Shown: positions 1-8,328 of the stretch, in pieces | Layout of the letters: each line of letters starts with the position of its first letter | Numbering within the stretch: position 1 is the stretch's first letter | NCBI GenBank assembly: GCA_934230055.1 | Contig: CAKQEE010000023.1 | Span: 1 to 11,152 of the forward strand | Length of the DNA stretch: 11,152 nucleotides | DNA from: an uncultured Clostridia bacterium | Lineage (GTDB): Bacteria > Bacillota > Clostridia > Christensenellales > Borkfalkiaceae | Reading direction: 5' to 3' | The notes under the pieces: model-generated | Seen by the model: the letters and a program-made list of their open reading frames with translations, nothing else | Database searches by the model: none | What the model was told of the DNA's origin: nothing | Made by a program: the position numbers and the translations under genes

Positions 1-1434
1 GACAGTCAGCGTCAGGCGACCAAGGATGCGGGTAAAATTGCCGGTCTTAACGTTCTTCGTATCATAAACGAACCGACCGCGGCGGCTCTTGCGTACGGTC
101 TCGACAAGGAAGGCAAAACGCAGAAGGTTATCATTTACGACCTCGGCGGCGGCACGTTCGACGTTTCCATTATGGAAATTGGCGAGGGCGTGTTCGAGGT
201 TCTCGCGACCAACGGTAACTGTATGCTCGGCGGCGACGACTTCGATAAGAGAATTATGGACTACCTCGTTTCCGAATTCAAGACGAAAGAGGGCATAGAC
301 CTTTCGGGCGACAAGCTTGCGATGCAGAGACTTAAAGAGGCTGCGGAAAAGGCGAAAATCGAGCTTTCCGGTATGAACAGCACAAATATCAACCTGCCCT
401 TCATCACCGCGGACGCTACCGGTCCCAAACACCTCGACGTAGATCTTACGAAGCAGAAGTTCGACGCTCTTACGAAAGACCTCGTAGAGGCTACCGTAGA
501 GCCGATGAGAAAGGCTATGGCAGACGCGAAACTTTCTTATTCCGATATAGACAAGGTTATCCTCGTCGGCGGGTCTACGCGTATTCCCGCAGTCGTTGAC
601 GAAGTGAGAAAACTTACCGGGAAAGAACCCTTTAAGGGCATTAACCCCGATGAGTGCGTTGCTATCGGCGCGGCTATTCAGGGCGGCGTTTTGTCCGGCG
701 AAGTTAAAGACGTTCTGCTTCTCGACGTTACCCCGCTTTCTTTGGGTATCGAAACTTTGGGCGGCGTTTGCACTAAGCTTATAGACAGAAACACCACTAT
801 CCCCGTAAAGAAATCGCAAGTGTTCTCTACCGCGGCGGACAATCAGACGCAGGTTGACATTCACATTTTGCAGGGCGAAAGAGAGTTCGCGAAGGACAAC
901 AAAACCCTCGGCAGATTCGAGCTTACGGGCATTGCTCCCGCGCCCCGCGGAGTTCCGCAAATCGAAGTTACTTTCGATATAGACGCGAACGGCATAGTGA
1001 ACGTTTCCGCAAAGGATATGGGTACGGGTAAGTCGCAGAACATTACCATAACTTCTTCTTCCAACCTCTCCGAGGACGATATAAACAAAGCCGTGAACGA
1101 GGCTAAACAGTACGAAGAAGAGGATAAAAAGCGTAAAGAGACGATAGATTCCCACAACCGTTTGGACGGCATGATCTTCACCGTGGAAAAATCCGAAAAG
1201 GAACTCGGCGACAAGCTGACGGAAGAAGATAAGGCTAAACTCGAAGAAGCGGTTAAGGCGGCTAAAACCGAACTCGAATCCAACGACAAAGAAAGAATGG
1301 ATAAAGCTTTTGAAGAGCTTTCCAACGCGTCGCAGGGCGTATTCGCAAAGGTTTATCAGCAGGCGAACCCGAACGGCGGAGCGGCAGGCGCGGATAACGG
1401 CGATACCGAATTCCATCAGGGCGGCGAACAATAA
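1..1434 (+). CDS. dnaK: Molecular chaperone DnaK (Hsp70), 3' part; 5' end outside the window
   Basis: ATP-dependent cytosolic Hsp70 chaperone that binds exposed hydrophobic peptides and works with DnaJ and GrpE. The frame is open from base 1 and holds 477 codons plus TAA. The first roughly 125-150 residues of the usual 610-640 are missing at the window edge. Visible landmarks, numbered in the fragment, are the NEPTAAALAYG helix at 23-33, the phosphate-2 loop DLGGGTFDVS at 47-56, the adenosine-loop motif VGGSTRIP at about 189-196, and the interdomain linker VLLLDVTPLSLG at about 238-249. The substrate-binding beta domain and helical lid follow. The tail is Gly/Asn/Ala-rich and ends in TEFHQGGEQ rather than the acidic EEVxD-like end of many bacterial DnaKs. 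dnaJ follows 114 bp downstream. Identification is essentially certain; any CIRCE operator or promoter would lie upstream of the window. Confidence 0.98.
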   Translation, partial: DSQRQATKDAGKIAGLNVLRIINEPTAAALAYGLDKEGKTQKVIIYDLGGGTFDVSIMEIGEGVFEVLATNGNCMLGGDDFDKRIMDYLVSEFKTKEGIDLSGDKLAMQRLKEAAEKAKIELSGMNSTNINLPFITADATGPKHLDVDLTKQKFDALTKDLVEATVEPMRKAMADAKLSYSDIDKVILVGGSTRIPAVVDEVRKLTGKEPFKGINPDECVAIGAAIQGGVLSGEVKDVLLLDVTPLSLGIETLGGVCTKLIDRNTTIPVKKSQVFSTAADNQTQVDIHILQGEREFAKDNKTLGRFELTGIAPAPRGVPQIEVTFDIDANGIVNVSAKDMGTGKSQNITITSSSNLSEDDINKAVNEAKQYEEEDKKRKETIDSHNRLDGMIFTVEKSEKELGDKLTEEDKAKLEEAVKAAKTELESNDKERMDKAFEELSNASQGVFAKVYQQANPNGGAAGADNGDTEFHQGGEQ

Positions 1435-1499
1435 TCGCCGAGCGTCCCCCCAAAAAAACGACTTTCGGGAACGCGATAAAAATGCATAAAAAGCTACTT

Positions 1500-1527
1500 A
1501 CTGAAAGGCGGATTTACGCCTTTCAGT
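1500..1527 (+). promoter_or_regulatory. Perfect hairpin in the dnaK-dnaJ intergenic region
   Basis: CTGAAAGGCG at 1501-1510 is followed by the loop GATTTA and the exact inverse CGCCTTTCAG at 1517-1526. An outer A-T pair (1500/1527) makes an 11-bp stem. Only TTTGTGCT follows, so this is a poor intrinsic terminator. Its position, 21 bp before the dnaJ ATG, suggests a partial attenuator or an mRNA processing/stability element that lowers dnaJ relative to dnaK. The stem is seen in the sequence; the role is inferred. Confidence 0.6.
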
Positions 1528-1548
1528 TTGTGCTAAAAAAGGAAAATT

Positions 1549-2685
1549 ATGGCAGCAAAAGATTATTACGCGATTTTGGGCGTTGATAAAAACGCTTCCG
1601 CGGACGATATTAAAAAGGCTTACAGAACGCTCGTTAAAAAGTATCACCCCGATTTGCACCCCAACGACAAAGAGGCGGCGGAAAAATTTAAAGAGATTAA
1701 CGAAGCCAACGAAATTTTGTCCGACGAGAAAAAGAGAAAACAGTACGATTTTGAACGCGAACACCCGAATATGGGTGGCTTCGGCGGTGCCGGAGCGAGC
1801 GGTTTTTCGGGCTTTTCGGGCGGCTTCGAGGATATTTTTGGCGATATATTCGGCGGCTTCGGCGGAGGAAGAAGTTCGAGAACGCAGGCAAAGTCTAAGG
1901 GCGAAGATATTACCGTGGAGCTTTCCCTTTCCTTTCTCGACGCGGCGAAGGGTTGCGTGAGAGAGGTTACTTATACCAGAAATCAGCCGTGCGCGGCTTG
2001 TAAGGGTACGGGCGCGAAGGGCGGCACCGCTTATAAAACCTGCGAAAAGTGCGGCGGCACGGGACAGGTTCAGTATGCTTCGAGCAACGGTTTCTTCCGT
2101 TCGGTGAGCGTGCGCCCCTGCGACGAGTGCGGCGGTACGGGCAGAAAGATTTTGGATCCCTGTCCCGAATGTAAAGGTAAGGGATATATAAGAACTTCTA
2201 CGAAGGTTTCGCTTAACATTCCCGCAGGCGCGGATACGGGCAGCTATTTAAGAAAGGCGGGCTACGGCGAAGCGAGCAAGAACGGCGGCGCGGCGGGCGA
2301 CCTTATCGTGGTGATAAAGGTTGAGCCGAGCAAGATTTTCAAGCGCAAAAATTTCGATTTATACGTTTCCGTTCCCGTCAGCTTTAAAACAGCCGCTTTC
2401 GGCGGAAAGGTTAAAGTGCCGCTCATAGACGAGGTGATGGAATATACTATCCCCGAAGGCACGCAGAGCGGAAAAATTTTCTTCGTGAGAGGAAAGGGTA
2501 TTAAAACGACGCGCGGTACGGGCGACTTGTATCTCGAAATAGTCGTGGAAGTTCCTTCTAAACTAAACAAAGAGCAAAAAGCCGCTTTGGAAAGCTTTGA
2601 TTCTGCTACGGACGTAAAACAATGCCCGCAAATGAAGCAATACAGAGATAATTTGCAGACTATGTACGGCGTAGATCCGTATTAA
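1549..2685 (+). CDS. dnaJ: Chaperone DnaJ (Hsp40, type I)
   Basis: Cytosolic J-protein that delivers unfolded substrates to DnaK and stimulates its ATPase. The 378-aa length is normal for the family. All type I regions are present in order: the J domain at about 5-68 with the essential HPD at 33-35; a Gly/Phe-rich linker at about 76-108, including a repeated IFG stretch; a zinc-binding region with four CxxCxGxG motifs (Cys148/151, 165/168, 191/194, 205/208); and two C-terminal substrate-binding beta domains. The ATG at 1549 follows an AGGAAAA ribosome binding site and begins the standard MAAKDYYAILGV start. It lies downstream of dnaK and 40 bp before prmA, so it is probably co-transcribed with both. 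No key residue is missing. Confidence 0.98.
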   Translation: MAAKDYYAILGVDKNASADDIKKAYRTLVKKYHPDLHPNDKEAAEKFKEINEANEILSDEKKRKQYDFEREHPNMGGFGGAGASGFSGFSGGFEDIFGDIFGGFGGGRSSRTQAKSKGEDITVELSLSFLDAAKGCVREVTYTRNQPCAACKGTGAKGGTAYKTCEKCGGTGQVQYASSNGFFRSVSVRPCDECGGTGRKILDPCPECKGKGYIRTSTKVSLNIPAGADTGSYLRKAGYGEASKNGGAAGDLIVVIKVEPSKIFKRKNFDLYVSVPVSFKTAAFGGKVKVPLIDEVMEYTIPEGTQSGKIFFVRGKGIKTTRGTGDLYLEIVVEVPSKLNKEQKAALESFDSATDVKQCPQMKQYRDNLQTMYGVDPY

Positions 2686-2725
2686 CTTTTTGAAATCTTC
2701 GGGTTTTAACCGAAAAAATATACTT

Positions 2726-3721
2726 ATGAATTTATTTACCGAACTTACCGTTTATACCACTCACGAGGGGGCGGAGCTTGTTTCCGACCTCCTTTCCGAA
2801 TACTCTTCGCAAGGGGTTTCCGTTACGGACGCAGAGGACGTAAAAGACCTCGAACGGCAGGGAAAAACTTGGGATTATATAGAGGGCGACTTGCTTTCCG
2901 CCGATAAAACGGTTAAGGTTTCCGCTTTTCTCGACAAGAGAACGGAAAAGGAAAGTATTTGCGAGATAGATGAGAGGCTGAAAGCCTTAAAGGCAAACTG
3001 TCCGTTCGACCTTGGCACCCTTAAAACCGAAAAGACGGAAGTGGACGGCGACCTTTGGAAAGACGAATGGAAAAAACGGTTTCGTCCGCTGCATATCGGG
3101 CGCGCGGTAGTCGTTCCCGAATGGATAGAGTATACGCCGAAAGAGGGCGAGTTCGTAGTTTTAATCGGTTCCGACATGGCGTTCGGAACGGGCGAACACG
3201 AAACGACCGCTATGTGCGTCGAATACCTTGTGAAATACGTCACCGCGGGCGACGTCGTTTTAGACGTGGGTTGCGGGAGCGGAATTCTCGGTATAACGGC
3301 GGCAAAGCTCGGCGCGAAAAAGGTTGTGATGACCGATATAGACGAGTGCGCCGTGACCGCGGCGAAAAGGAATTCCGGGCTGAACGGCGTTACGAACGCA
3401 GAAGTTTTACTTAAAAACCTTCTCGACGACGAGAGCGTTAAGGGCAACGTGATTGCGTGCAATATTATGGCGGAAGCGTTGATCGCTTTTGCGCCGCATA
3501 TCGGTAAAAATCTTTTGGCGGACGGCAAAATTATTTTGAGCGGTATTTTAACCGACAGGCTGGATAAGGTTAAAAAGGCTTATGCGGAGGCGGGGTTCGA
3601 GTTTGTAGAGGAAAGCGTTCGCGGCGAATGGGCGGCGGTCGTTTTCGCTAAAAATTCGGGTTGCCGCGAAGGCGCGAAGTGCGGCGACTCCGATTGCGTA
3701 GCGAGGGGCGAAGAGAAATGA
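2726..3721 (+). CDS. prmA: Ribosomal protein L11 methyltransferase PrmA
   Basis: SAM-dependent class I methyltransferase that methylates amino groups of ribosomal protein L11. From the ATG at 2726 it is 331 aa. An upstream in-frame TTG at 2690 was rejected because MNLFTELTVYTTHEGAE is the family-like start; no strong Shine-Dalgarno precedes the ATG. An N-terminal L11-recognition domain spans about 1-110. The PrmA signature FGTGEHETT is at 153-161, the SAM-binding glycine loop DVGCGSG at 180-186, an acidic TDID strand end at about 203-206, and the motif IV equivalent NIMAE at 246-250. After the usual final strand (WAAVVFAK) there is an unusual tail of about 22 residues with three cysteines. 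Its TGA overlaps the mtaB ATG (ATGA), which suggests translational coupling. Confidence 0.95.
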   Translation: MNLFTELTVYTTHEGAELVSDLLSEYSSQGVSVTDAEDVKDLERQGKTWDYIEGDLLSADKTVKVSAFLDKRTEKESICEIDERLKALKANCPFDLGTLKTEKTEVDGDLWKDEWKKRFRPLHIGRAVVVPEWIEYTPKEGEFVVLIGSDMAFGTGEHETTAMCVEYLVKYVTAGDVVLDVGCGSGILGITAAKLGAKKVVMTDIDECAVTAAKRNSGLNGVTNAEVLLKNLLDDESVKGNVIACNIMAEALIAFAPHIGKNLLADGKIILSGILTDRLDKVKKAYAEAGFEFVEESVRGEWAAVVFAKNSGCREGAKCGDSDCVARGEEK

Positions 3722-4962
3722 AAGCGGTCGTATTTACGCTCGGTTGCAAGGTGAACGAATGTGAAAGCGATTCGCTGATGAAAGGACTTTCGGAGCGCGG
3801 ATACGAGGTTTCCGATAAACTGGAATATGCAGACCTTTACATTGTGAACACCTGCGCCGTTACGCACGAAGCGGAGAAAAAATCCCGCCAGACGGCAAGC
3901 CGTATTAAAAAGCTTAACCCGAACGCGAAGATTATTTTTACGGGGTGCGCCGCGGAGAAAAATCCGCAAGCGTTCCTTGAAAAATCGAGCGGCTCGCTCG
4001 TGACGGGAGTGTTCGGAAAGAATAAAATTTTAGAGCATTTAGACGGCGTCGGGGTGGAGGTTGCGCCCGCCTCTTGCGAATACGAGAATATGGAAACGGC
4101 AAAAATGCTTCGCGCAAGAGCCTTTATCAAGGTGCAGGACGGGTGCGATAATTTTTGTTCTTACTGTATAATTCCATATCTTCGCGGAAGGAGCAGAAGC
4201 AGAGACCCGCGCTCCGTTTACGAGGAGATAAAAGAGCTTGCGCCTGCGGAAGCGGTGCTCGGCGGCATCAATCTCACCTCTTATAACTACGAGGGAATAC
4301 GCCTTACGGGGCTTATTCGCGAGCTTTCTTCGCTCGATACCAGAATACGCCTCGGCTCGCTCGAAGTCGGCGTTATCGACGACGAGTTTTTGGAAGCGAC
4401 GAAGAACCTTAAAAATTTCGCGCCGCATTTTCATTTGTCGTTGCAGTCGGGTTCGGACGAAACGCTTAAAAAAATGAACAGAAAGTACACTACGGCGGAG
4501 TTTCTCGAAAAAGTGAAGCTTATCGGGGAATATTATCCGAACGCGGGGCTTACGACGGACGTTATAGCGGGCTTTCCGACGGAAACGGAAGAAAATTTTA
4601 AAGAAACGCTCGAATTTATAGACGAGGCGGGCTTTACGGATATTCACCCGTTTACGTACAGTCCGAGGAGCGGAACGGTAGCCTATAAAATGAAAGATTT
4701 GCCTTTTGCCGTGAAGAAAGAGCGTACAGAAAGGCTCGTTGCGAAAAAGGCGGAAAGAAAGGCTTTGTTCGTGAATAATTCTTTGGGAAGAAGTTTCGAT
4801 TTTCTTGCGGAAGAATTCAAAGACGGATTTACCGAGGGGTATTCCGAAAATTATTTAAGACTTTACGTTAAAAAAGAACTTCCCGCGGGGAAGATATATA
4901 AAGTCGTTGCGAAAAAAGGTTACGAAGACGGCGCGCTTGCCGAACTCGTTTCCGTCGAATAA
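3718..4962 (+). CDS. mtaB: tRNA t6A37 methylthiotransferase MtaB (radical SAM)
   Basis: Adds a methylthio group to C2 of t6A at position 37 of ANN-decoding tRNAs, giving ms2t6A; it needs two [4Fe-4S] clusters and SAM. The ATG at 3718, with a purine-rich GAGGGGCGAAGAG upstream, gives 414 aa. In-frame sequence back to a TTG at 3661 lies inside prmA and does not look like the family. The N-terminal UPF0004-type domain has the cluster cysteines Cys10 (TLGCKVN), Cys46 (VNTCAVTHEA) and Cys77 (FTGCAAEKN). The radical-SAM CX3CX2C is Cys143/147/150 in QDGCDNFCSYCIIPYLRGR. A TIM-barrel-like core follows, with GGINLTSY, HLSLQSGSD and TDVIAGFPTET. The C-terminal 60 or so residues fit a TRAM-like RNA-binding domain. 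TLGCKVN points to MtaB rather than MiaB or RimO. Confidence 0.94.
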   Translation: MKAVVFTLGCKVNECESDSLMKGLSERGYEVSDKLEYADLYIVNTCAVTHEAEKKSRQTASRIKKLNPNAKIIFTGCAAEKNPQAFLEKSSGSLVTGVFGKNKILEHLDGVGVEVAPASCEYENMETAKMLRARAFIKVQDGCDNFCSYCIIPYLRGRSRSRDPRSVYEEIKELAPAEAVLGGINLTSYNYEGIRLTGLIRELSSLDTRIRLGSLEVGVIDDEFLEATKNLKNFAPHFHLSLQSGSDETLKKMNRKYTTAEFLEKVKLIGEYYPNAGLTTDVIAGFPTETEENFKETLEFIDEAGFTDIHPFTYSPRSGTVAYKMKDLPFAVKKERTERLVAKKAERKALFVNNSLGRSFDFLAEEFKDGFTEGYSENYLRLYVKKELPAGKIYKVVAKKGYEDGALAELVSVE

Positions 4963-4983
4963 AAAATTTTAAGGAGAAAAATT

Positions 4984-5325
4984 ATGAACGATTGCTTGTT
5001 TTGCAAAATAATCGCGGGGGAAATTCCTTCCGACAAGGTTTACGAGGACGAGGATATGATTATTATCCGAGACATCGAACCGAAAGCCAAAAACCATTTT
5101 TTGTGTATTCCGAAAACTCATTTCAAGCTTCTTTCCGAAATGGGCGAAAAGGAGACCGCTTTGGTCGGCAGATGTTTAAAGAAAATTTCTTCTTTAACCG
5201 ATAAGCTCGGGCTGGAAAACGGTTATCGTCTCGTGATAAATCAGGGCGACGACGCGGGGCAGAGCGTGTTCCACTTGCATATTCATATTCTTTCGGGACA
5301 GAAAATGGGTTGGCAACCCGCTTAA
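4984..5325 (+). CDS. HIT family (HinT-like) nucleotide-binding hydrolase
   Basis: Small histidine-triad protein of 113 aa, the full family length. HinT-type members hydrolyse adenosine 5'-phosphoramidates and acyl-AMP in the cytosol. The catalytic triad HLHIH is at 97-101, with His99 the expected nucleophile, preceded by INQGDDAGQSV. CLFCKII at 4-10 gives a CxxC pair that, with His46 and His97, could form the zinc site of bacterial HinT-like proteins. The start is well supported by AAGGAG 7-8 bp upstream. It follows mtaB by 21 bp and is the last gene before a strong terminator, so it ends the dnaK-dnaJ-prmA-mtaB transcription unit. The precise substrate cannot be read from sequence. Confidence 0.94.
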   Translation: MNDCLFCKIIAGEIPSDKVYEDEDMIIIRDIEPKAKNHFLCIPKTHFKLLSEMGEKETALVGRCLKKISSLTDKLGLENGYRLVINQGDDAGQSVFHLHIHILSGQKMGWQPA

Positions 5326-5408
5326 AGCTTTTGGAAAAGAAGTGTTTTTTCGGAAAGTGAATTTTTATTAAGAAACGAAATTTAGATTTTGAAATATTTA
5401 AGTCTGAT

Positions 5409-5446
5409 AAAACCCGCTGCGGGAATTTTTCCGCGGCGGGTTTTTT
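5409..5446 (+). terminator. Strong intrinsic terminator after the HIT gene
   Basis: The left arm AAAACCCGCTGCGG (5409-5422) pairs over 14 positions with CCGCGGCGGGTTTT (5431-5444), with one G-U wobble and an 8-nt loop, and runs into six T residues. On the minus strand the same structure has a short TTTT run and one mismatch. It may therefore also terminate the convergent 881-aa gene, for which no other terminator is visible. Confidence 0.93.
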
Positions 5447-5552
5447 GTGAAGAGTTACAAAAGTAATTTCAGTCGGTTATTCAAAGCTCTGTTATTCAAT
5501 TTAAAGCACGGTATTGCACTCGATAGGCAAATAACTGTCAAGAAAATCGCGA

Positions 5553-8198
5553 TTATCTTTTTTTTCTTAAAATAAAGTAGGTGGCGGTGCCGCAAACGGA
5601 AGCCGCTACCGCAAGTATTATAAGTATGTTCCTTACGGCGGTTCCCGCTTCGTCTTTTATTTTCTTTTCTTCTATATATCCGAATTTATAGCCTTCCGCC
5701 GTTTCGTAAGCGATTTTCGCAACGCCGTCTTTTGCGCCGTAGTATCTTACTTTCGTGCCGTCCGTAAGCTCCGCGAGGGCGGTTTGTAAGCTCTCTTCGC
5801 CGTAAACCGTGGCGGCGGATACCGTCTTTACGGTATATTCATCCGTTTCGGGGTTTTCGTATAAGGTTTCCACGGTAAAGTCGGAGGGGATATAGCCCGC
5901 GTATTCCGCGCCTTCTACCTTAACCGTAGCGTAGTAATAATCTTTTCCGAGAAAGCTCGTTTTGAATTTCGGATAAATTTCCACGGCTTTATCGAGTCTT
6001 AAAGATTTGCCCGAAAGCGTTGCGGTAAATATGTCTTTTTCGGTGATTATCGGCAGGTGATAGAGGTTTACGTTTGTGGAAGTATAAGCCTTTTCTGGCG
6101 CGGCGGCGGCGGATTTGACAAGAGTTTCCGTCTGCGCCGAATCTATCAGCACCACTCCGTTTTGCGCCGCGAGAACGAGGAGCTTTAATTTTTTGCCGAG
6201 TGCCGTGTCAAGCTTTATTTCGCCGACCGAGATATATTCGCTCTCCGTCGGGGCAAGCCCGCCGAACTTAAACGCCGTGCCTTCGCCTGCGGAATAGTCC
6301 GCAAAATAGGCGTTTACGTTATATCCGAAGCCCGAAACCGTGGTTTTGCTCTCCGCTATTTTATAATAGTTCAACTTATTCAGACCTTGTGAAACGGAAT
6401 CGCCGTATGAAAGAGCGGTTCTGTTCAAAAAGTCGGTAGGGATAATCGCGGAGTTTACCGCAACGTTTTTAAGACTATCGGTTTTGTAAAGATATTCTCC
6501 GCTTTCGGTTACGAAGAACACTTCGGTTTTATCGAAATACGCCGCCGCCCCTTTTATGTCACCGAAACCGAGGTCTTCCGCAAGCACCCATTCGCCTTCC
6601 TCTCCGTCTTGCGGAACGTAATAATAAATCTTTCCTTCGATAACGCCGTAAAGAACGCCCGCAAGGTCGGTGAAAAGCGATTTCGCACCGAGGGAGGAAA
6701 AGTTGCTCACGTACGAATTTTTATAAATCGAAGCGTCGTCCGCAACGTAAACGTTTCCGTAAACGTCCGCCGCTATTTTGTTCGCGTTTGCCTGTCCGTA
6801 AAATACTACCGGTTCGCCCGTTGTAGAAAAAGTGCTTTCGCTGACCTTGTATACGTAAGCGTTGTTAGAAGAACTCCCGTCGTCCGCGGCGAGAACGTAG
6901 TAATATCCGCTCTGATAGGTTACCGCTTTTATATTGCGGTCTATGCCCGCAACTTCGGAAACTTCCGTAAACCCTGTTAAGTCGTTTGCTTCTTCCGCCG
7001 CTTTATAGCCCGTGATTTTTCCGCCGGAAACGGTTATCAGCGTGTTTGCGCCGAGAGAGAAAAGGGAAGGAGCTTCGCCGACGAACAGGTTTATAAAAGA
7101 GTTTTTATCGTAGCCGTCGAGATTTTCGGGTTTTTCACCCGTTTTGATTATTGTAAGCTTAAAGTCGTCTAACGCGGCTACGAAATTGCCGTATCTTGCC
7201 ACGGAAGAAACGTTTCTGCCGATTCTATTGTATGCTGACCTTCCGCTTGCGATGGCGAAGCCCGTGTATTCGAGGGTTTCTTCTTTGACGGCGAATTCCA
7301 TAATCGCCTGCTGATTTTTGTCCGTTATAAGAAGGTTTCCGTTCTTAAAAGAAAGCCCTTCAGCCGCGCGCACGTTGCCAAGTTCGTAAGGCGTTTCGGG
7401 AATGACGAGCTTTACGGGCGTCGCGCCCTCCGTAACCGAAAGGGAATAGAGATTGCCCGCGGAAACGAAGTATATGTTTTCTCCGTTTGCAGCCATTATA
7501 GAGGGGGTTATATCGGTAATGTTTTTAACCAGTTCTCCCGTAGTTTCTTCCGCAACGTCGTAAACGTTAAGTCTTATATCCGTTCTGCCGCTCAAATAGA
7601 ATACTTCGTTTTTGTCGTTTATGGCTATCGGACGTTCGCCGTTGGCGTTGCCGAGTTCCACTATGCTTTTCAGGTCTGCCGCCTTGTCCGTCGCGTAGTC
7701 GAGAGCCTCCGAAATGCGGAACACGAAAAGTATTTGGCTGAAAACGGTTATAAGATATTCGTTGTTAAAATCGAAAAAAGTGCCGCCCGTCACCATTTTT
7801 TTCTGCCGCGCTGCGTCCGAAAGGTCTATATAGTATATAGAACCGTTATCGGAAACGAGTAAGGAGCGTTCGTTATAAAACTTTATCTGCCCCAAAGAAA
7901 CGAAGCCCGTAAGAGTGGTTTCGGTACCGTCTTCGTAGAATATTCTTACCGTTTTTCCCTCTATAACCGCGTAGTTACCGCCAAAATAGCACGCGCCGCG
8001 CGGCTCGGTAAGAGCGAGGTATTCGAGGGGGGAAGAGGGCAGAACGGCGGAAGATTTTTCGGCCGACGCCGTGCCATCCGCAAAAGCCCTGTTTTTCGCG
8101 CCCGAAAAAAGAGCGAGCGTTATGCTCGCGCAGATGGCGAGTATCGTTATTAAAATCAACGGCGCGAAAGTTGCGCGCCTCTTTCGTTTAGCGTTCAT
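5553..8198 (-). CDS. Large secreted/membrane-anchored protein: beta-propeller-like ectodomain, SH3-like repeats, C-terminal membrane helix
   Basis: I do not recognise this 881-aa protein as a named family. The N-terminus has the basic stretch NAKRKRR, a hydrophobic segment at about 12-31 and a plausible signal peptidase site after Ala40 (AFA-DG). Residues about 55-680 are Asp/Asn/Gly/Tyr-rich beta strands. Short recurring units of the type GNVYVADD, NGNLLITDKN and NENIYFVS-like strands resemble NHL/beta-propeller blades. Near the C-terminus are two SH3-like stretches, about 690-780 (with GYIPSDF) and 790-848 (with VRYYGA and FGYIEEKKI). A membrane helix at about 857-877 and the tail RKKR follow, predicting an extracellular domain anchored by its C-terminus. 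The SH3-like end is paralogous to that of the minus-strand protein at 9057-9905. The ATG at 8198 is the first start after an in-frame TAG; no Shine-Dalgarno is present. Confidence 0.85.
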   Translation of the reverse strand: MNAKRKRRATFAPLILITILAICASITLALFSGAKNRAFADGTASAEKSSAVLPSSPLEYLALTEPRGACYFGGNYAVIEGKTVRIFYEDGTETTLTGFVSLGQIKFYNERSLLVSDNGSIYYIDLSDAARQKKMVTGGTFFDFNNEYLITVFSQILFVFRISEALDYATDKAADLKSIVELGNANGERPIAINDKNEVFYLSGRTDIRLNVYDVAEETTGELVKNITDITPSIMAANGENIYFVSAGNLYSLSVTEGATPVKLVIPETPYELGNVRAAEGLSFKNGNLLITDKNQQAIMEFAVKEETLEYTGFAIASGRSAYNRIGRNVSSVARYGNFVAALDDFKLTIIKTGEKPENLDGYDKNSFINLFVGEAPSLFSLGANTLITVSGGKITGYKAAEEANDLTGFTEVSEVAGIDRNIKAVTYQSGYYYVLAADDGSSSNNAYVYKVSESTFSTTGEPVVFYGQANANKIAADVYGNVYVADDASIYKNSYVSNFSSLGAKSLFTDLAGVLYGVIEGKIYYYVPQDGEEGEWVLAEDLGFGDIKGAAAYFDKTEVFFVTESGEYLYKTDSLKNVAVNSAIIPTDFLNRTALSYGDSVSQGLNKLNYYKIAESKTTVSGFGYNVNAYFADYSAGEGTAFKFGGLAPTESEYISVGEIKLDTALGKKLKLLVLAAQNGVVLIDSAQTETLVKSAAAAPEKAYTSTNVNLYHLPIITEKDIFTATLSGKSLRLDKAVEIYPKFKTSFLGKDYYYATVKVEGAEYAGYIPSDFTVETLYENPETDEYTVKTVSAATVYGEESLQTALAELTDGTKVRYYGAKDGVAKIAYETAEGYKFGYIEEKKIKDEAGTAVRNILIILAVAASVCGTATYFILRKKR

Positions 8199-8234
8199 AA
8201 GAGATATTTTACCATATAATTTGGTTTTTGTCTA
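8199..8234 (-). promoter_or_regulatory. Sigma-A promoter for the 881-aa gene, apparently leaderless
   Basis: Read on the minus strand, the -35 is TAGACA (8229-8234), the spacer is 17 bp and the -10 is TAAAAT (8206-8211); each box has 5 of 6 consensus bases. Only seven bases separate the -10 from the ATG at 8198, so transcription should begin at or one base before the start codon. This agrees with the lack of any ribosome binding site. Confidence 0.6.
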
Positions 8235-8328
8235 TAAAAAAAGCGAATTCCGTATGCTTTCATAAAGAGTTTTTACATGCGACTTTTTTCTACCCGATTT
8301 TTGCGTTTTCGTCAAAATATTCGATATA

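Noticed and set aside
861..1325. Minus-strand open frame of 154 codons inside dnaK
   Set aside because: Ser/Leu-rich shadow of the dnaK coding strand with no start signal; the + strand is certain dnaK.
2698..2714. Bulged inverted repeat between dnaJ and prmA
   Set aside because: Short stem with a bulge, tiny loop and an A-run instead of a T-run; not a terminator.
2690..2725. TTG-initiated extension of prmA
   Set aside because: The extra 12 residues do not fit the PrmA start, and no ribosome binding site supports the TTG.
2875..3528. Minus-strand open frame of 217 codons inside prmA
   Set aside because: Low-complexity antisense shadow; PrmA motifs on the + strand explain the stretch.
4039..4647. 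Minus-strand open frame of 202 codons inside mtaB
   Set aside because: Arg/Phe-rich shadow of a gene with intact catalytic cysteines on the + strand.
5476..5499. Direct repeat GTTATTCAA (5476-5484 and 5491-5499) after the HIT terminator
   Set aside because: Nine bases, two copies only, in AT-rich DNA; probably chance and not a CRISPR or attachment site.
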